Source of the DNA: Beroe ovata
Taxonomy: Eukaryota > Ctenophora > Nuda > Beroida > Beroidae
Length of the DNA: 64,000 nt
Direction of reading: 5' to 3'
Assembly (NCBI GenBank): GCA_946803715.1
Contig: CAMPET010000100.1
Span: forward strand, 82,511 to 146,510
Every line of letters starts with the position of its first letter. Within the stretch, counting starts at the first letter, position 1. Positions 43,199 through 57,100 of this stretch are shown in pieces. The notes under the pieces were generated by a model. It worked only from the letters and a program-made list of their open reading frames with translations. It was not told the DNA's origin and ran no database searches. The translations under genes and the position numbers were made by a program.

Positions 43199-44625
43199 AC
43201 AGTGGATGTATGTTGTTCTTCAAGTATCTGGCACTGAATAGAGTACCCAGCGGACTTTTCTTTTCAGAGTCATCAAAAGGTAGCCCTGGTTGAAGAAAGA
43301 ATAGAAATAAACACCAGAGGAAGTAAAAATATAATTATATATGCCATTAGAATTAGTCTATGAAATTGAATTAACAAATACCAACAAATGATGTCAGGAT
43401 GTTCCTCGACAAAGGAGAAAGGAAAGTCACAAGGTCTACAAAATCCAATTCTGCAGAGGAGAGACTAAGTATCTGATTTACAAAAAGTGACAAAATTGCA
43501 CTTGTGTGATATTCTGAATCTTCGGCCAATATCCCTTTGAATCTCCCTGGAATTAGTTTCATGACAAGATAAAAACAGTGACTGCAAGATGTCAAACTAT
43601 GATGTATGAAGCAAATTCACTCATGGTTTCACCTTTCAAGTTTCCATAGTCTAGAAAGGAACAGACTGAATTTGAAGACACTGCTTCCAACTCAAAGATG
43701 TTTGGGGGCGTTTTACCCAAACCAAGAGAAAGCTTATGTTTATTGCCAAAAACATCATCCATGAGTACGGTTAATTTTGATAACATCCCACCAAACCCAG
43801 TGTTTGTGTCATAGATATTCACAAATCCCTGAAGTTGAATAGGTATATTGATTTCACAATCTGACCTGACAGTTGACATGCTTAAGAGTTAAGGTACCTT
43901 GAAATCCATGAAAAGTACCTACTTTTAATTGATTACATTTCTCTATTTGATATCTGATCTTATCCTCAAACTCATCCAATAAAACTTTGGAGGATGCTAA
44001 ATTAGATCCACTATGATAGTTGTGAAAGTTATTACAATGTTGTAACTTGACAATTTCCTTTTCTTTATATTCATTCAATGCACTCCAATGCATCCCTCCA
44101 TTTGAAGAGTATACATCGATACTATCTTTATTAAAAGATCCACAGTCGACATTTATCTCAAGTGTCTTGCCATCCCACAATACACTATCTTTATCTATCT
44201 GAAATTCATGGGTGACAAAATGTGGTCATGACTATTGACCACTGATCAATGATCAATTTTGATTGGAAGATGGTGTATTATCAACTATGCACCTGATCAT
44301 GACGTGTATTGCTCAACTGACTGGCAAAATCAACATTCAAGAAAGACTTGTTGATACAAAATGATCCTGTGAAGGAGCTCTTTGGTCCAAGGTAAAGTGC
44401 AAAAAGCCCTGTGTCTGAATAGCTGTCACTCATGAAATGGATTTTTGACTTTACTGGGCTACAATGAAGGACTCGTGATCAAGTGATTAAAAACTTAACA
44501 ATTCCAAAAAATCAAATGTGATAAGGCTATAAACTACTGTAACAGAGTGGTCTGTACCGAACCCCACAATTCCTATTCCTTGTTTAACATGCTGTACATC
44601 AAGGATCTCCACCTTGTTCGCTAGG
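43199..44625 (-). CDS. Internal exons of a large unrecognised protein, truncated at an N
   Basis: Candidate exons: 44625-44535 (EILDVQHVKQGIGIVGFGTD, slightly RCC1-repeat-like), 44458-44293 (FALYLGPKSSFTGSFCINKS), 44198-43923 (VLWDGKTLEINVDCGSF), 43865-43633 (QGFVNIYDTNTGFGGMLSKL), 43581-43382 (YLVMKLIPGRFKGILAEDSE) and 43285-43199 (LPFDDSEKKSPLGTLFSARY), which is cut by the N at 43198. Protein-like composition and splice sites support coding origin. However, the junctions 44535/44458, 43923/43865 and 43633/43581 do not agree in phase, so small exons are missed, bases are wrong, or the gene is decaying. A large beta-rich multidomain protein is likely; the family is unknown. Confidence 0.42.
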
Positions 44626-45154
44626 CTATGCAAATTACCACTCTGTCTTGACCAAAGTCAATTTTAAACATCCCATTGGATTGACTGAGATATTTCCTTG
44701 TGTTTGACAGCGGGTGCCTACACAGTACTCCATTACAACAAGCAGATGTTGTATATGCTAGTAACTTTTGTTGCACCCAATCATGCTTGCAAACACGAAT
44801 TATTCATTATTCATTGATGCATTCACTATTCATTAATGGATTTGCCTAAATAGTTGGCGAATAGCTATCAATGATACAGTCCCTGTCAAGAATTTCTTTG
44901 TTGGGTTTTCCATATGGTCGGCGCTGTGCAATCAAGATAAAATCTAGGGACAAAATGAGTGTCACCTGATCTGATAATTACACCAATGATATGCACATGA
45001 CCCGCCAGTGGTATATGCACTTACTGTGAACCTAATCAGATGATGCATGTCAAACTGATGCATGTCAAACAGGCATTGAGGGCCAAGAATTCCAAAAATT
45101 TCTTGACTACGTAATATGTGAACGGTCCCTCATCATATAATTTTCATTATAAAT
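44626..45154. other. Intergenic or intronic DNA, nothing identified
   Basis: It is AT-rich, with a short direct repeat gatgcatgtcaaac at about 45043-45070. No exon was recognised. Confidence 0.5.
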
Positions 45155-45992
45155 GATCATAGAATAGAATAGAATAGAATGTTTTTGACAGAAGATCAAC
45201 TCAAATATTCAGTGCCAATCTCAAACAGTTGTATCATTGTTAAGTAACCTTTTTTCAAGGTACCCAAATTAAGAACTTCCTTATTTAAAACAGTCCTGTG
45301 AATTACAACGTACAAAACAACATAAGATTTTATTAACTTAAAACTATGTAATAATTTAAGCTATAGTAAAAATGAAATACACAAAATTTAAAAAGTTTAT
45401 TTGGTTAAGTTAAATTGATATTGATACCTTTCTTCTTAGCAATGAAAGGATTTTCAACGAGAAAATTATTAAACTTTTCCTTGTTATTCAAGTAATTAGG
45501 TCCTTCTATCCTATCAATGATTAACTTAGATACTTCCCAATAGTTGCGGTCAGATGATTCTTTACTCTGACTCTTGAAAATGTCTAGATTAGATTTAAAT
45601 GTATTGACATTCTCAGAGTTCTTCACGAAAACTGGTAACTTGTTCCAATAATTTCGTATACGTTCTGGGAGGAACTTAGATCTCAGATCACAAATACTCT
45701 TGTTACTATTCAGACCTTTGCCAACAATATTAAGACCAGACCTGCTCAATTGAAATAAGTGACTACCATACTTCACTTTACCTTTAACAATTTTGAACGT
45801 TTCAATAAGGTCACCACGAATACGTCGCTCCCCTAAAGTAGTCAGTTTTAGTATTTCCAGCCGCTTGCTATATGGTAACATGCCAATGCCATTACACAAA
45901 CGAGTAAAACGACGTTGAATAGACTCCAACTGCAAGATCATTGACCAATTACCATGGCAAGCCGTTGGATTCCAGACATTAACACAGTATTC
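45155..45992 (-). mobile_element. 5'-truncated LINE copy (RT C-terminus plus 3' tail)
   Basis: On the minus strand the frame 45992-45405 encodes the post-RT domain of a CR1-like LINE (EYCVNVWNP, SIQRRFTRLCNGIG, SKRLEILKLTTLGERRIRGDL, ...RNYWNKLP). It is open to its stop at 45405. About 230 bp of 3' UTR then ends in (TTCTA)n at 45159-45180, the short tandem tail typical of CR1/L2 3' ends. The 5' side stops at the single N at 45993. Its sequence differs clearly from the LINE at 15648, so it is another family. Confidence 0.8.
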
Positions 45993-45993
45993 N

Positions 45994-46042
45994 GGGGCGG
46001 ATTGAAAATCGCGCGCTCCGACGGTAGGGTAAAATCCTACAA
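45994..46042. mobile_element. MITE, TTGTAGGATTT family, copy 4, cut by N
   Basis: Only the right part is present: cgacggtagggtaaaatcctacaa. It follows the N directly. Confidence 0.7.
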
Positions 46043-46137
46043 GAGCAATGTATGTTATCAAATCAGCACAATGAGAAATCATCCTATTTGATTATGTAGA
46101 ATTCTACATCTTACAGATGCAACTAACTGCTCTTCAG

Positions 46138-46240
46138 TTGTAGGGTTTTCCCTACTGCCTGCGCCACTCTAATGTAATTCCCCCTTGCCTGCTTGCCAGG
46201 GATAAAATCCTGCCAGCAAGGGTAGGGAGTAATCCTACAA
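46138..46240. mobile_element. MITE, TTGTAGGATTT family, copy 5
   Basis: The termini are ttgtagggttttccctac and gtagggagtaatcctacaa. The flanks ctcttcag and cacttcaa agree at six of eight positions, as an aged 8-bp target duplication would. Confidence 0.7.
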
Positions 46241-46801
46241 CACTTCAACTATTCCTACAGCTGACACACAGAAACAATCATAATGGACTATAGAGAGAAT
46301 GCCAAATTATAACAGGGATCTGGGGTATGCTAACCTCAGCTAGGTATATGATTCAGTCCATTATTAAATGAATCATTGATAATGAATGAACATTTATCAA
46401 TACATGCTAGACCTTTTTGGTGAGAGCTAGAGGGTTCAATCAGGAGTCACATTTTTCAGCTAAGTCTCTGTGGATTAAAGTAAGGATAACACTTTGTTCA
46501 TACTATTCTGAGTGATAAATTGATCTAGTTTCTAGGAAGGGAGATTGCAGAACGATATGATGGAGCTTCCACAGAAACATAGAATAATTGCAGTTATAGA
46601 TTTCAAATCTCTTACCCAAATGTAACTACAAAATATCTAAGGCAAATAAACAACATTTTCACACTGGTGAAGTGATCTTATCTGGACTCTGGGGCGACAG
46701 TGGAAGAAAAAGCTGTTTCAGAGCCCTTTCACCATGTCATTGACACACCACTCATTGGAACTTGTAGGTTTTTGGTTTTTGAGGTGCAAGAATACAAGAT
46801 C
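46241..46801. other. Intergenic, 3' of DNAL4
   Basis: No gene was recognised. The sequence is AT-rich. Confidence 0.5.
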
Positions 46802-47606
46802 TCAAGTACACTTCCAAAGTATCATTGCCATATTTCCTCCAATGAAGATATACCTGAAGAGTCTAATTGATGAAATCACTAAACCCATTTCTGAAACAAA
46901 ATCTTATGTACCTAGGTATGTACCTAGATTGTAGATCCTAAGGTAGAAATGATTCCTCCTACTTACATCAAATTGTGTGTCTCATGTGTTATGTCAAAAG
47001 CAAACCCCTCTCCAACTGTGACATGCCAATTGTTTCCAAAATTCTTGTCCATCAGTTCCTTATGAGATTATTATCATGATAATGAGATAAAATTGAATTA
47101 ATGGTATTACAAAATATTTTGATCAGAATTCACTAAACCTTGAGAAATCTTGCAATATGCTCATTATTGTTGGGAAACTTATCATATGCTGTCACACATG
47201 CTTCTAAAACTTCTGTCTTCATCTCGTCTATGGTTTTAAGAGGAATCACAAAATATGCAGCTCATATAAGTACTTTTGATTATTGAGATCAAAGTCATCT
47301 CTAACAAAATCAATTTTTAGTATCTTATAGTATAAGTACTAAGTAGTCCCTACTAGTTGTACTAATTTACAGTTTTTTACCTGACATGTCACAGCATAAG
47401 ATCAAAGGGTAATTATGTTGACGCCGTGAAACTGGTAGAAGAGGTCTCTTAAGATGGCTTGCTGCAGCATTGTCAGTCTCATCGTGTGATATCTGGAATG
47501 ATGGATAATGCAATGAAACTATCTATGTATCTATGTTCGCTTCATTGCACCATTGTAAGAGAATTCATGGGGCAATAACCTTTCGCTGCTGTAAAACATT
47601 TTGCAT
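46802..47606 (-). CDS. DNAL4: Axonemal dynein light chain 4
   Basis: Exons: 47606-47580 (tentative, MQNVLQQRK), 47492-47381, 47227-47139, 47058-46967, 46853-46802. Phases agree and give 123 aa, against 105 in human. It is an LC8-superfamily light chain of ciliary outer-arm dynein. The match is clear from MKTEVLEACVTAYDKFPNNN, ELMDKNFGNNWHVTVGEGFA and the C-terminal YIFIGGNMAMILWKCT. The first exon is short and has a weak donor (AAG|gttatt), so the N-terminus may differ. The gene is divergent from GCC1, with 536 bp between the two starts. Confidence 0.9.
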
Positions 47607-48142
47607 AACTGTGTGCTCTGATGGCCGATGGTTCCTTTTCCACTTAATAACCCATATATAGAAGGTTTGTGTGTATAAAAGGGCAATCGCTGATAAATAC
47701 CACAATAAACTATATTGTTCTACAAAATAAACCTGGGATTATAATTATTTATTTTGTGTGAGAATATATTATATCTTGAGTCAAACAGCAAATCATTCGT
47801 TGACAAATAAACAACTGAATATAGACTCATTACCTAATTCTTGTCAATCTCTCTGGGAGGTAGGTTTATTGCACAACAAACCTTAATCTAATGAGAGCAC
47901 AGAATTCTCAAGAAGTACAATGTTTTTCATGATCTCCCTCAGAGCCTCACAATATAAGCACATGGCATGAATCTCATGTATAATATCATTAGAACTATTG
48001 TAGTAGGTATTGTCTAATGTCTACAGAATGATTTGATCAAGCACATGAGATATTTTGCTTCCATCCACCTGCATGCTTTTATGAATATGCAATGATCGAA
48101 AATCTTGTATCAGACATGTAAGCTCAGAAACTCTACTGTGGC
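47607..48142. promoter_or_regulatory. Shared upstream region of divergent DNAL4 and GCC1
   Basis: A 536-bp head-to-head spacer lies between two start codons. It is AT-rich and has no CpG-rich core; I could not define a promoter element. A bidirectional promoter is inferred from geometry only. Confidence 0.35.
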
Positions 48143-51100
48143 ATGGACAGTCTGTTTGGGGGTTCAAAAAGCTCGCTCCATGAAACTATCAAAGGACAAC
48201 AGCAACGACTTGCCAAGTATGAGAAGAAATTGGGTGATCTTGTAAAAGCCTACAAGAGTCTTCAAGATGAAAAGACGGCCCTTCAGGAAACAGTGAATGC
48301 TTTCAGTAAACAATCATCTCATGGTTTGTGCAAGCAATAGGTCTAGGTAGTGGGTAATTTGCTGTCATTATCGTGTGAGATTATTCATGTAAATTTTACC
48401 AGAGAGTTTCGATCAAGATGGAGTTGGTAAAGAGGAACCACTGAAACAGCAGGTCGCAGCTCTCACTAAGACATTGAGCAGTCTTAACGAGACCAAGAAC
48501 ACTCTGGAGCTAAGATTTCAGCATGATAAGAAAGAACTGCTGGAACATGTGGATAATCTCCAGGTTTGACAATTGAAATAATTCAAATTTCGTTTGGAAC
48601 GCATTCAAATGATCATCCATTAATATGCCCCTTCTTTAGAACCTTCTGTCAGAAGAACAGAAAGCTTTACAACAAGAGCGTTCTTCTCATGAGCTCTTGA
48701 GGAAGGAAATGAAGAGTAAGCTGAGGAATGAGCAGCATGAACGAGAACAGGAACAAACACATCATGTTGCTATGTTACGGGAGTTACAGCACATGCTGGG
48801 TATGTTATTCTTATGTAGATCTGTCTTACTACTAAGAAATAGATTGGCCCAATAGATTTCCGCACTGAGAGCCCCAGCAGAGCATGTTTATAGTTGGAAG
48901 AAATGAGGGTTGAAGGTACTTAACATGAAACACCAGCTTTCATGTTCATTGTTTGGTTATTCATAACGACGTCTAGCGTGACTACCTACGTTCCAGCCCG
49001 ATTGTTTAGATCTCGCATGGCATACACTGTTCCATGATTTTCTTCCTGTGGCTCTTCAACTTTAGTGCCCCTCGTACATTTCCCCAAAATCATGGTCACC
49101 AAACTATGTATATCATCCTCCAGTATGAGAATGGGGTTGATGATGCAGTTGCAAGGTAGGATGATGATACTGAAGACGGAGTACCACCCAGTTGCGTCTA
49201 ACAACTCCGAGAAGTGAGCTAGGGAGATGGTGAGGAAGGGAATCCAGGAAAGAACATCTGTACTGATCATGATGGCCACCTTCCGCTGAATGGTCTTGTT
49301 CCGCTTTATCAGTGCTTTATTTGCAGCTCCTGCCATTGCTGAGCTGTTATAAGTTAGTATATTCACGAACAAGTAGCACACTGCAATCACCAGGACGCAA
49401 ACCAGGTTTATCAGTAGAATCCCAGCTGTGAAGAGTTTAGATCGATCTTCCTTTCTGATAAAATAATTGAAGAGACAAAAGCCGTTTCTGCCATAGAAAC
49501 TGATCTTCTTTCCTTGAATTTTGCCATTACGAAACATATCTGACACTAATAGCCTGATGGTCTTCCAGCTGTCGCCCATTTTGAGAAATCTTCCGTAGTA
49601 GGCCTCAATTATCTTCATGTGTTTAGATCTATCCACATTTCCCACAAACAAATTGTTTTCATATGCCAGACTCTCAACAAAGTATTCGTCCAGTAAAGAA
49701 AATAGTGGTACGGTAGCTAGAATGATTGCCACTGCGAAAATACCGACTATTTCCAGGGCTAAACAAACAGTAGCTTTGGTTGACAATTCCTCTTTAGGCC
49801 GTAGCATTGACCGTGTCTTGACAGCACGCTTGATACTCAGTGACGTCATGGACAACAGTGATATCAATGACCCGGTCGTTGACATGACACCCAGATTGTT
49901 GCACGTGCTACTCGTTGTCCACTTGAATTGGGTGAAGCACGTGCTCTTGTTTATAAACTGATCTGCCACGGCTACAAGAAGCAGGAACATTCCTTGCAGA
50001 AAATCACCAATAGAAATGACCGTAACTAGGCAATTGTTTGTCTTTGCCACGCTGGTTTTATGCTTTTTAAAGTTCGCCAGATTCCTGGTAATGATGTACC
50101 CATTAAGAACTACAGAGACTCCACCAGTGATCCAAGCAGCCATGCAAAGTGTAAGGTGACTGAATATTTTCACCTGATTGTTGCAATACGTGTTACATTC
50201 ATCACTGAAATCCAAACAATCGAAATTCCCATTACACATTCTGGATAAGGGAATGAACTCGCCTGAGTTACACCTGAAATTGTTGCTGCATCGCTCTTCA
50301 TCCGATGCATCACCACAATCATCAGCAAGATCACAAACTTTGGGGAGGGGGATGCACTTCTCATTCTTACAACTGAAGACATTCTGGTGGAATGTACCAT
50401 CATCGTTCCTCAGTATAGCCGTGAGGTGCCCCTTTCCGTTGATGGTAATAACAATATGTTCAGGAGGGTAGTTTGTACATGAGGTATGAGGTATGAATTC
50501 GTCAAGGAGGCACTCTGACGAATACTTGCACTGATTTGTACAGACCATGTAGATGTACAGCTCACCGAAGATTTCTCGACAATCCAAACTTGCCGCATAA
50601 TGACGATTGGAGATGATCTTTCTCATGCTTCCCTTGCCAATGCCTAAAGTATCTATCGACCTCTCAATTTGGAAAACCTCACACTGTCCTATCAACTGTT
50701 GCAAATTTTCCAGACCGGAAAGGCAGATGAACAAGCTGACGTGCCGTAGGTTCTTCGACCGAGTAGGTGACACAAACTCCTGATTTTCTACTTGATGACT
50801 ATCTCTCGACACCAGGCACATCAATGAATCACAATTCGATGAGTCTACACAAACATCATCGATATATAACAGCTGCCTGTACTCGCCTTTAGGACAGTGC
50901 AAGAAGACAAAATCGGTACTACATAATTTGTTATTCCCCTTCATAACATACACGTTCTTGCTCCCAGTACCACACTTTCTCTCCCAAATATCAATGTTTT
51001 CATCAGCTCCATTCAAACAGTCCTGTTTTCCGTCGAGAACCCAAGCTTTAGGTAGAGGGAGAGACTCGTTCTTGCCTGACAGTCGTCGGACACAGGAAAA

Positions 51101-54100
51101 GTCGGGAACAACATCCAAACAGATCTGACTACTCTCGTCGTACCGCAGTGGACACTCCCTGGCCCCATCACACATGCGGTGCTTGTGAACTGTGCAACTG
51201 TACCCCAGATTCACACAATCATTGTCAATGTTATCGTCACACAGACTGAGATTCTTGCAGATCACGTAGTCTGAGAGAGTTGTTGTGTAGCCCCCAACCT
51301 CGCAAACCAGTGGACTGATCTTGCTGTACGCACCATGGGTGCAATTCATTTGATCGTGGAAGTCATCACATACCATTCGGTAGAAAGCAGGACCCAGGAC
51401 AGCACACTTATTCCACCTGTTCAGAGATCGGGACTTCAGATAGTAGCCATGCAGCTCACAAACTTCCCCCGTATCACACACTTGCTCATCCTGACCATTG
51501 ACACAATTCTTGAAACCATCGCAAATCTTCCACGCTGGAATGTACATCGGCATAACCCCCTTACCCCTAACATAAGACTGACAATTCATACCAACTGTGA
51601 TATTAAAACAGGAGGCTTCATCGAAGCAATTAGTGTTGCAATCGCACATACCATCACATGTGCTTTTCAGTGCAACAGTCTCAGTGAATATGTCGTAAGT
51701 AGTGCAACTAAAGTGCCCTTCTATACGAGAACAGTCCCGTTCATCAACCGAAACCCCGCCGATTTCATTGAGACAGTTACTGCTGTTATCACAGCGGTAC
51801 ATACCTAAGGTACTGCTTGCTATAAGGTTCCAGAAGTTACCGATGTTCTTATTATCCGATAGTCCAGAAGGAAGCTGGCAGACTATATCTCCACAAACCC
51901 CAATCCCTCCCACACTGTGGTTGTACAGTGTGGGACTACACACAAAATGACCGCATGACTGGTAGAATGAAGGATCATGCTCACACAAATGAGTAAAATG
52001 TTGCTCCTTACACTGCTCTGACAAAACTCGATAATAGGAATCCGAGAATGGACACTTGAAGTACGGTTTGCTGTCGATTAAGCACGTTTCCTTGAGGAAG
52101 CCACGGAGAACGGTATACTTGCAGTCTGAGACAGTTACATGAGCAAATGTTGCCGGACCACTGGTCAATTCTCCATAAAACCGCCTGAATGTCTCGTATC
52201 TTTGGGTGTCCACCAACGGTGCAAATACCACAAGGAGTAGTAGATGACTAGGAATCATCTGTACAATGTTGCAATGTTATGGTTGTAGGGTTAGAGTCAG
52301 AGTCAGTAAGCTGAAACACGGGCTTTCAAGTAAGGAGATTTTATACTAGTTTGTACATGACGGGAAAGAGAGGAAAAAGGACAGGAGAGTGGGGACAGGA
52401 GAATGGGGACAGGAGAGTGGGGACAGGAGAGTGGGGACAGGAGAGTGGGGACAGGAGAGTGGGGGTGGGAGGGGAGGGCGTTCAATTGTTAACGCAAATG
52501 GTAGCAAATTTTTAGAACCATGGAGCAAAATGGTTGGTTTTATAGTTCAATGCTTCCTCTCTAAAACATAGCAGAGTAAACGTCGAATAAGAGATAATCT
52601 CTTGCATCGCAATAAGAAGAAAGTTCGTCAAAAGTCTTGAACAGAGATACTTTAGAGAAAATGAAAGCACCCAAATGATAATTTTAAGCTTTCAAGAATT
52701 ATACAGCCACTGAGAAATTTCGCGTTCAAGAAAATGCAAATTTTGAGTAGTATTTTGAATGATTCATCAGATTTTCGATCTTTCCATTATTAAATACTAC
52801 TAGAAAACCCGTCAAGGGATCGTGGTACAGTAAAAATAGTGAATACGACGGGAATTTGCAATCAAAATAACCGTTTGCAATTTTCTTCGTTTTTGTGATA
52901 CATGATCACACATAGCATGGAAAATATCCGAAAATGAATGTTGACTACGACCATAGTCAGAAATTTCATCGCCATGGAAAGTACATGTCACAGAAAAACT
53001 GTCTCGAGAAGAGTTGTGTCTGGAGAAGTGGCATCAAGAAACACTGTGTCGAGAAAATTTGTGTCCGGGAATGTGGTGTCAAGATCATGTGGAGAAGTGC
53101 CGAGAGCTAGTGATGTCAGGAGCAATGGTGTCATAGAAAGCTCCACCAAGTTCAATGGAAGTACTATACACTGCGTTACTCTCAGAACTTGGGAGTCATG
53201 GGACGTCGGGACTTGGCTCCCATCCCGGTCGCGTACGGCTTGGGTTGGGCTCGAGAGATATAGATATTGATGTCAGGAGGAGTGGTGTCGAGCGAAAGTG
53301 ATGTCAATTGTCGAGAGGGACTGATGTCGAAAAAGACAGTTATCTAGAGGAACAGCTGTCAAAAGATGTAGTGTCGAGTGAAAGTGTGCCAGGCAAAAAT
53401 GACGTCAAGAAATAAGTGGTGTTAAGAGATTACAGAGGATGGTACCATGGAAGATGTCATGACAAAAAAGCCGGATACTCTCATTGACCGTGTTAAGTGA
53501 GAGTAATGTCAAAAGGTTTGTACATACCGACGGATGGAATCGTGTTCATCTCTGAGTTCTCTCCTTTGATTTGGAAGCGTACACTTTANCCGAACGTGCG
53601 CGCATCTAATTCGCACGTGCAACTCCTAAATCGCATAGCAACGGTGTAAATGCAAATTTCTGCTACACTGTATATTTGATTTTTGCATCTTTTCTCAAAA
53701 CTTCCGACGCCGATAACAAAAAAACTAAGACATAAATCAAAAATCCGAAATGATTGTCCTAAGCGAAATCCTTGCAAAAAATCCCGACTCTCCAACTCCA
53801 TTGGTCGAGTTATTTGCAAACAGCGGAACCACTTTCACACTTCTCCTTATTCCTTTATATTATAGACTAGAAAACCCGTCCAAGGGGCGTGATACACTAA
53901 GCATTGAATAAGAAGTGAATTATGCGGATCTGTGCATAAATGAACTGATCATCGAAATCTAAACATTCCAAAACAAAGAGACAACGAAATGACGACAATA
54001 GAGACGCGCGCGCATTATCTGATCAATTTGCACGTGCAATTCCTATGTTGTGTAGCATTCAGACGCCGATTACAAAAAATCTAAGGCCTTATTCAAAAAC

Positions 54101-57100
54101 CTAATTAGCGGAATCGGTTTTTCTACCACCTTGCGAAAAATCCTGGTGTTTCAACTCCTCCAGGTTGAGATAAACGCAGACAGCCTTGAACTGCCTTATT
54201 CCTTTATATTATAGATGATTCAAGTTTGGTGTTAGTGCAATGAGAGATTCCGAGAAACCACTCTACGTTTTTCACTTTTCAGCAAATGAGAGGAACTCCA
54301 ACCAGAAGCTGGAGATGGAAGTGGACGAACTTCGGAGTTCTAAGAACTCAGAGAGTCAGCAGCGATTATTCGAGGATAAAATCAGATTGCTGAGGGATGA
54401 GAGAGACTATTTGGCCTGCGAAGTGGAAAAGCAGAGAGAGAAATCAAACGAGCCTCACAAGCAATATATTTCAGTAGGTTCTTTTGGAAACTAATGATTC
54501 TCCTATATCAATATTGAATCAATTATTTTGAGTTCATGTTTAGCACCTATTACACCGCTGACAAAACTATAACCTGAATCAAGTTGTCAAGGTCAATATC
54601 ACTGTGTATGAGAAAACACAACGCGCCACCTATTCCGTAGCTGAAGAAAGAAGTGGAGGAGCTGAGAGGTGTGAAGGCAGAGCTTGAGGCTGTGAGGAGT
54701 GAACAGGAAACAATTGCAATTCAACATCTCCAGACTACAGCCGACCAAACTAGGATTAGAGAACTGGAGAATAGGCGAGTGGACGAGACTCAGGAATGAC
54801 GTGTTCACTCTATATCCACATTTTCTAGCCTCTCTTATTTCTTTCCTTCCGCCATGGCGGTCTCTAGGGTTAGGGTTAGGGTTAGGGTTAGGGTTACCCT
54901 ATTCATCCCATTCTCCTTTTTGTGGCTCCTTTGCTGGCTGACAGTGACACAAATCACAATTCCATATGCAATAATGTTGGACACTCATGACTCTGACCCT
55001 CTTTATATAATATGCATACCTATGCATGAGATACTTTATGGAGAAGCTGCTCACTGTTTATAGAAATTCTCTCGTTTTGAACATGATTGTAACTGCGCTC
55101 TCCTCAATATAAACCCGCCCTTTACCCCCATTACCTCCAGGCTGACAGACCTGTCTGAGCTAATCGCGGAGTATGACTTGACACGGAAACGTGACCAGGA
55201 GGAGATATCACGTTTACAGGGTCGGGTCACGACACTCGAGCGAGAAGCAGCGGTGTCACAGACACGGGCGATGAGCGTCAGTGTCAATACCAACGTGATC
55301 ATTGACACCCCCCTCTCACCGACCTCTCCGCCCCATGACGTGACATCACCGTCACATGACGTGACATCACCGTCACATGACGTGACGTCACCGCCCCATG
55401 ACGTGACGTCATCAACATCAGGTGTCATGATGTCTGATCAAGTGTCGAGGGAGGTGATTCCGCTAAAACTTGTCTCCAAGAACAGGTAATGTTGACACCT
55501 CACAATATGCATATTGACACTACTCTCGCCGACACAAGATATACTCCTCGAAGCCACTCTTTGTTGACGTCATTTTGATTGTATTCGATTGACACTACGT
55601 TGACGCCACTTAAACTCGAATCCGCTAACCTAGGGAAGTTGAGATATCAAAGTTGAAGGACACAGTACAATATTACAAGCAAGAGATTGTCAAGCTGCAA
55701 GAGGAGAAGCGAAGTCAGCAGATGCAGTTAGTAGCAATCACTGAGCAGCACAAGCAAGGTCTTATCGAGGTTAGTTTTCACAGTTCTACTCGTTTTATTA
55801 GACTAGCGTTACACTGGCGTTACACTAGCGTTACACTAGCGTAACACTGGCGTTACACTGGCGTACACTGGCGTTACACTAGCGTTACACTGGCGTTACA
55901 CTAGCGTTACACTGGCGTTACACTAGCGTTACACTAGCGTTACATTAGCGTTTTACTAGCGTTACACTAGCATTACACTGCCATTACAATAGCGTTACAC
56001 TAGCGTTACACTAGCGTTACATTAGCGTTGCACTGGCGTGATTTAAGCGTCACACTGGTGGACAAATCTGTATTCTATAGGTACCCGTTCAATTTGGATC
56101 CACTGGCAAGCTTCACTGACAATCTTAAAACTACTTCAGATGGAAACCCAGCATTCTCTGGAAATAAAAGAGCTTGAGAAGGGCTATTCCAGTCGGCTGA
56201 ATGAATTGATAGACAGTTCGAACAAGGCTCGTCAGCGATCTCAGGTTGTTAGATCACAGAGTGGCTAGAGGTCGAGTCGTGAATGATAATATAGATTGTT
56301 TACCCATGAATCGTATACAGGAGTTATTGGCTGAGAGAGATGTTGAGATTGCTGAGTTTAAAGCCAAGATCAACCCAAAGAGGTAGAGGTCAAATTTTGT
56401 TACGATTGCAACATGTTTTTGGACTCGTTGGAAGACGCTAAAAGTTTTGAACTAGATTTTCCGCGCGCGGAATGAAATTAAGTACACGACGCACGACGCG
56501 CGCCTGTATTCACACGTACGTAGAAATGTCAAATGTTGGTGGAGTAAATTTATTCGGAACTCCCAATATCTCTAGCAGATCGAACGTGAACACAGCTGTA
56601 CACAACGAAGAGGAGATGGTATCTGAACTCCTCAATACCAGTGATAACGATCCCAGAACAATGGTGTTCTACAAGACCCAGCAACAGTATCTCACGGTGA
56701 GAGCAAAAACCTATTTGACCGGTTTGTAGGACTACTCCCCACCCTCGCTGACTTGTATCCATTGAAATCAGACCATTCGATCAACTGGTATGTTGGGCGA
56801 GTTCCTCAGAGCAATGTGTACATTTTCGCGACTGATTTGACACGTACAATGACAGGAAGAACTATCCAAGTTGAAGGAACACCGAGACCACCTCGATCAA
56901 GTGCTACGGGAGAAGGAACGAAATGAACACGTGTACGTGACGGAAGTTACAGCTCTGAAACAGGAAGTGAGCAGACTTATCCGAAATACCTCTAGAGAAT
57001 CCGCTAATATGGAGTACCTCAAGAACATTGTGCTTAGGTAAGGCGGAGAAATTTATAACTGTTTCGGCAATTATCCCAAATTATTTTGCGCGAAGCTTAA

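Noticed and set aside
52389-52571. Open frames across the ggacaggagagtgggg repeat
   Set aside because: The repeat is open in several frames on both strands simply because it lacks stops.
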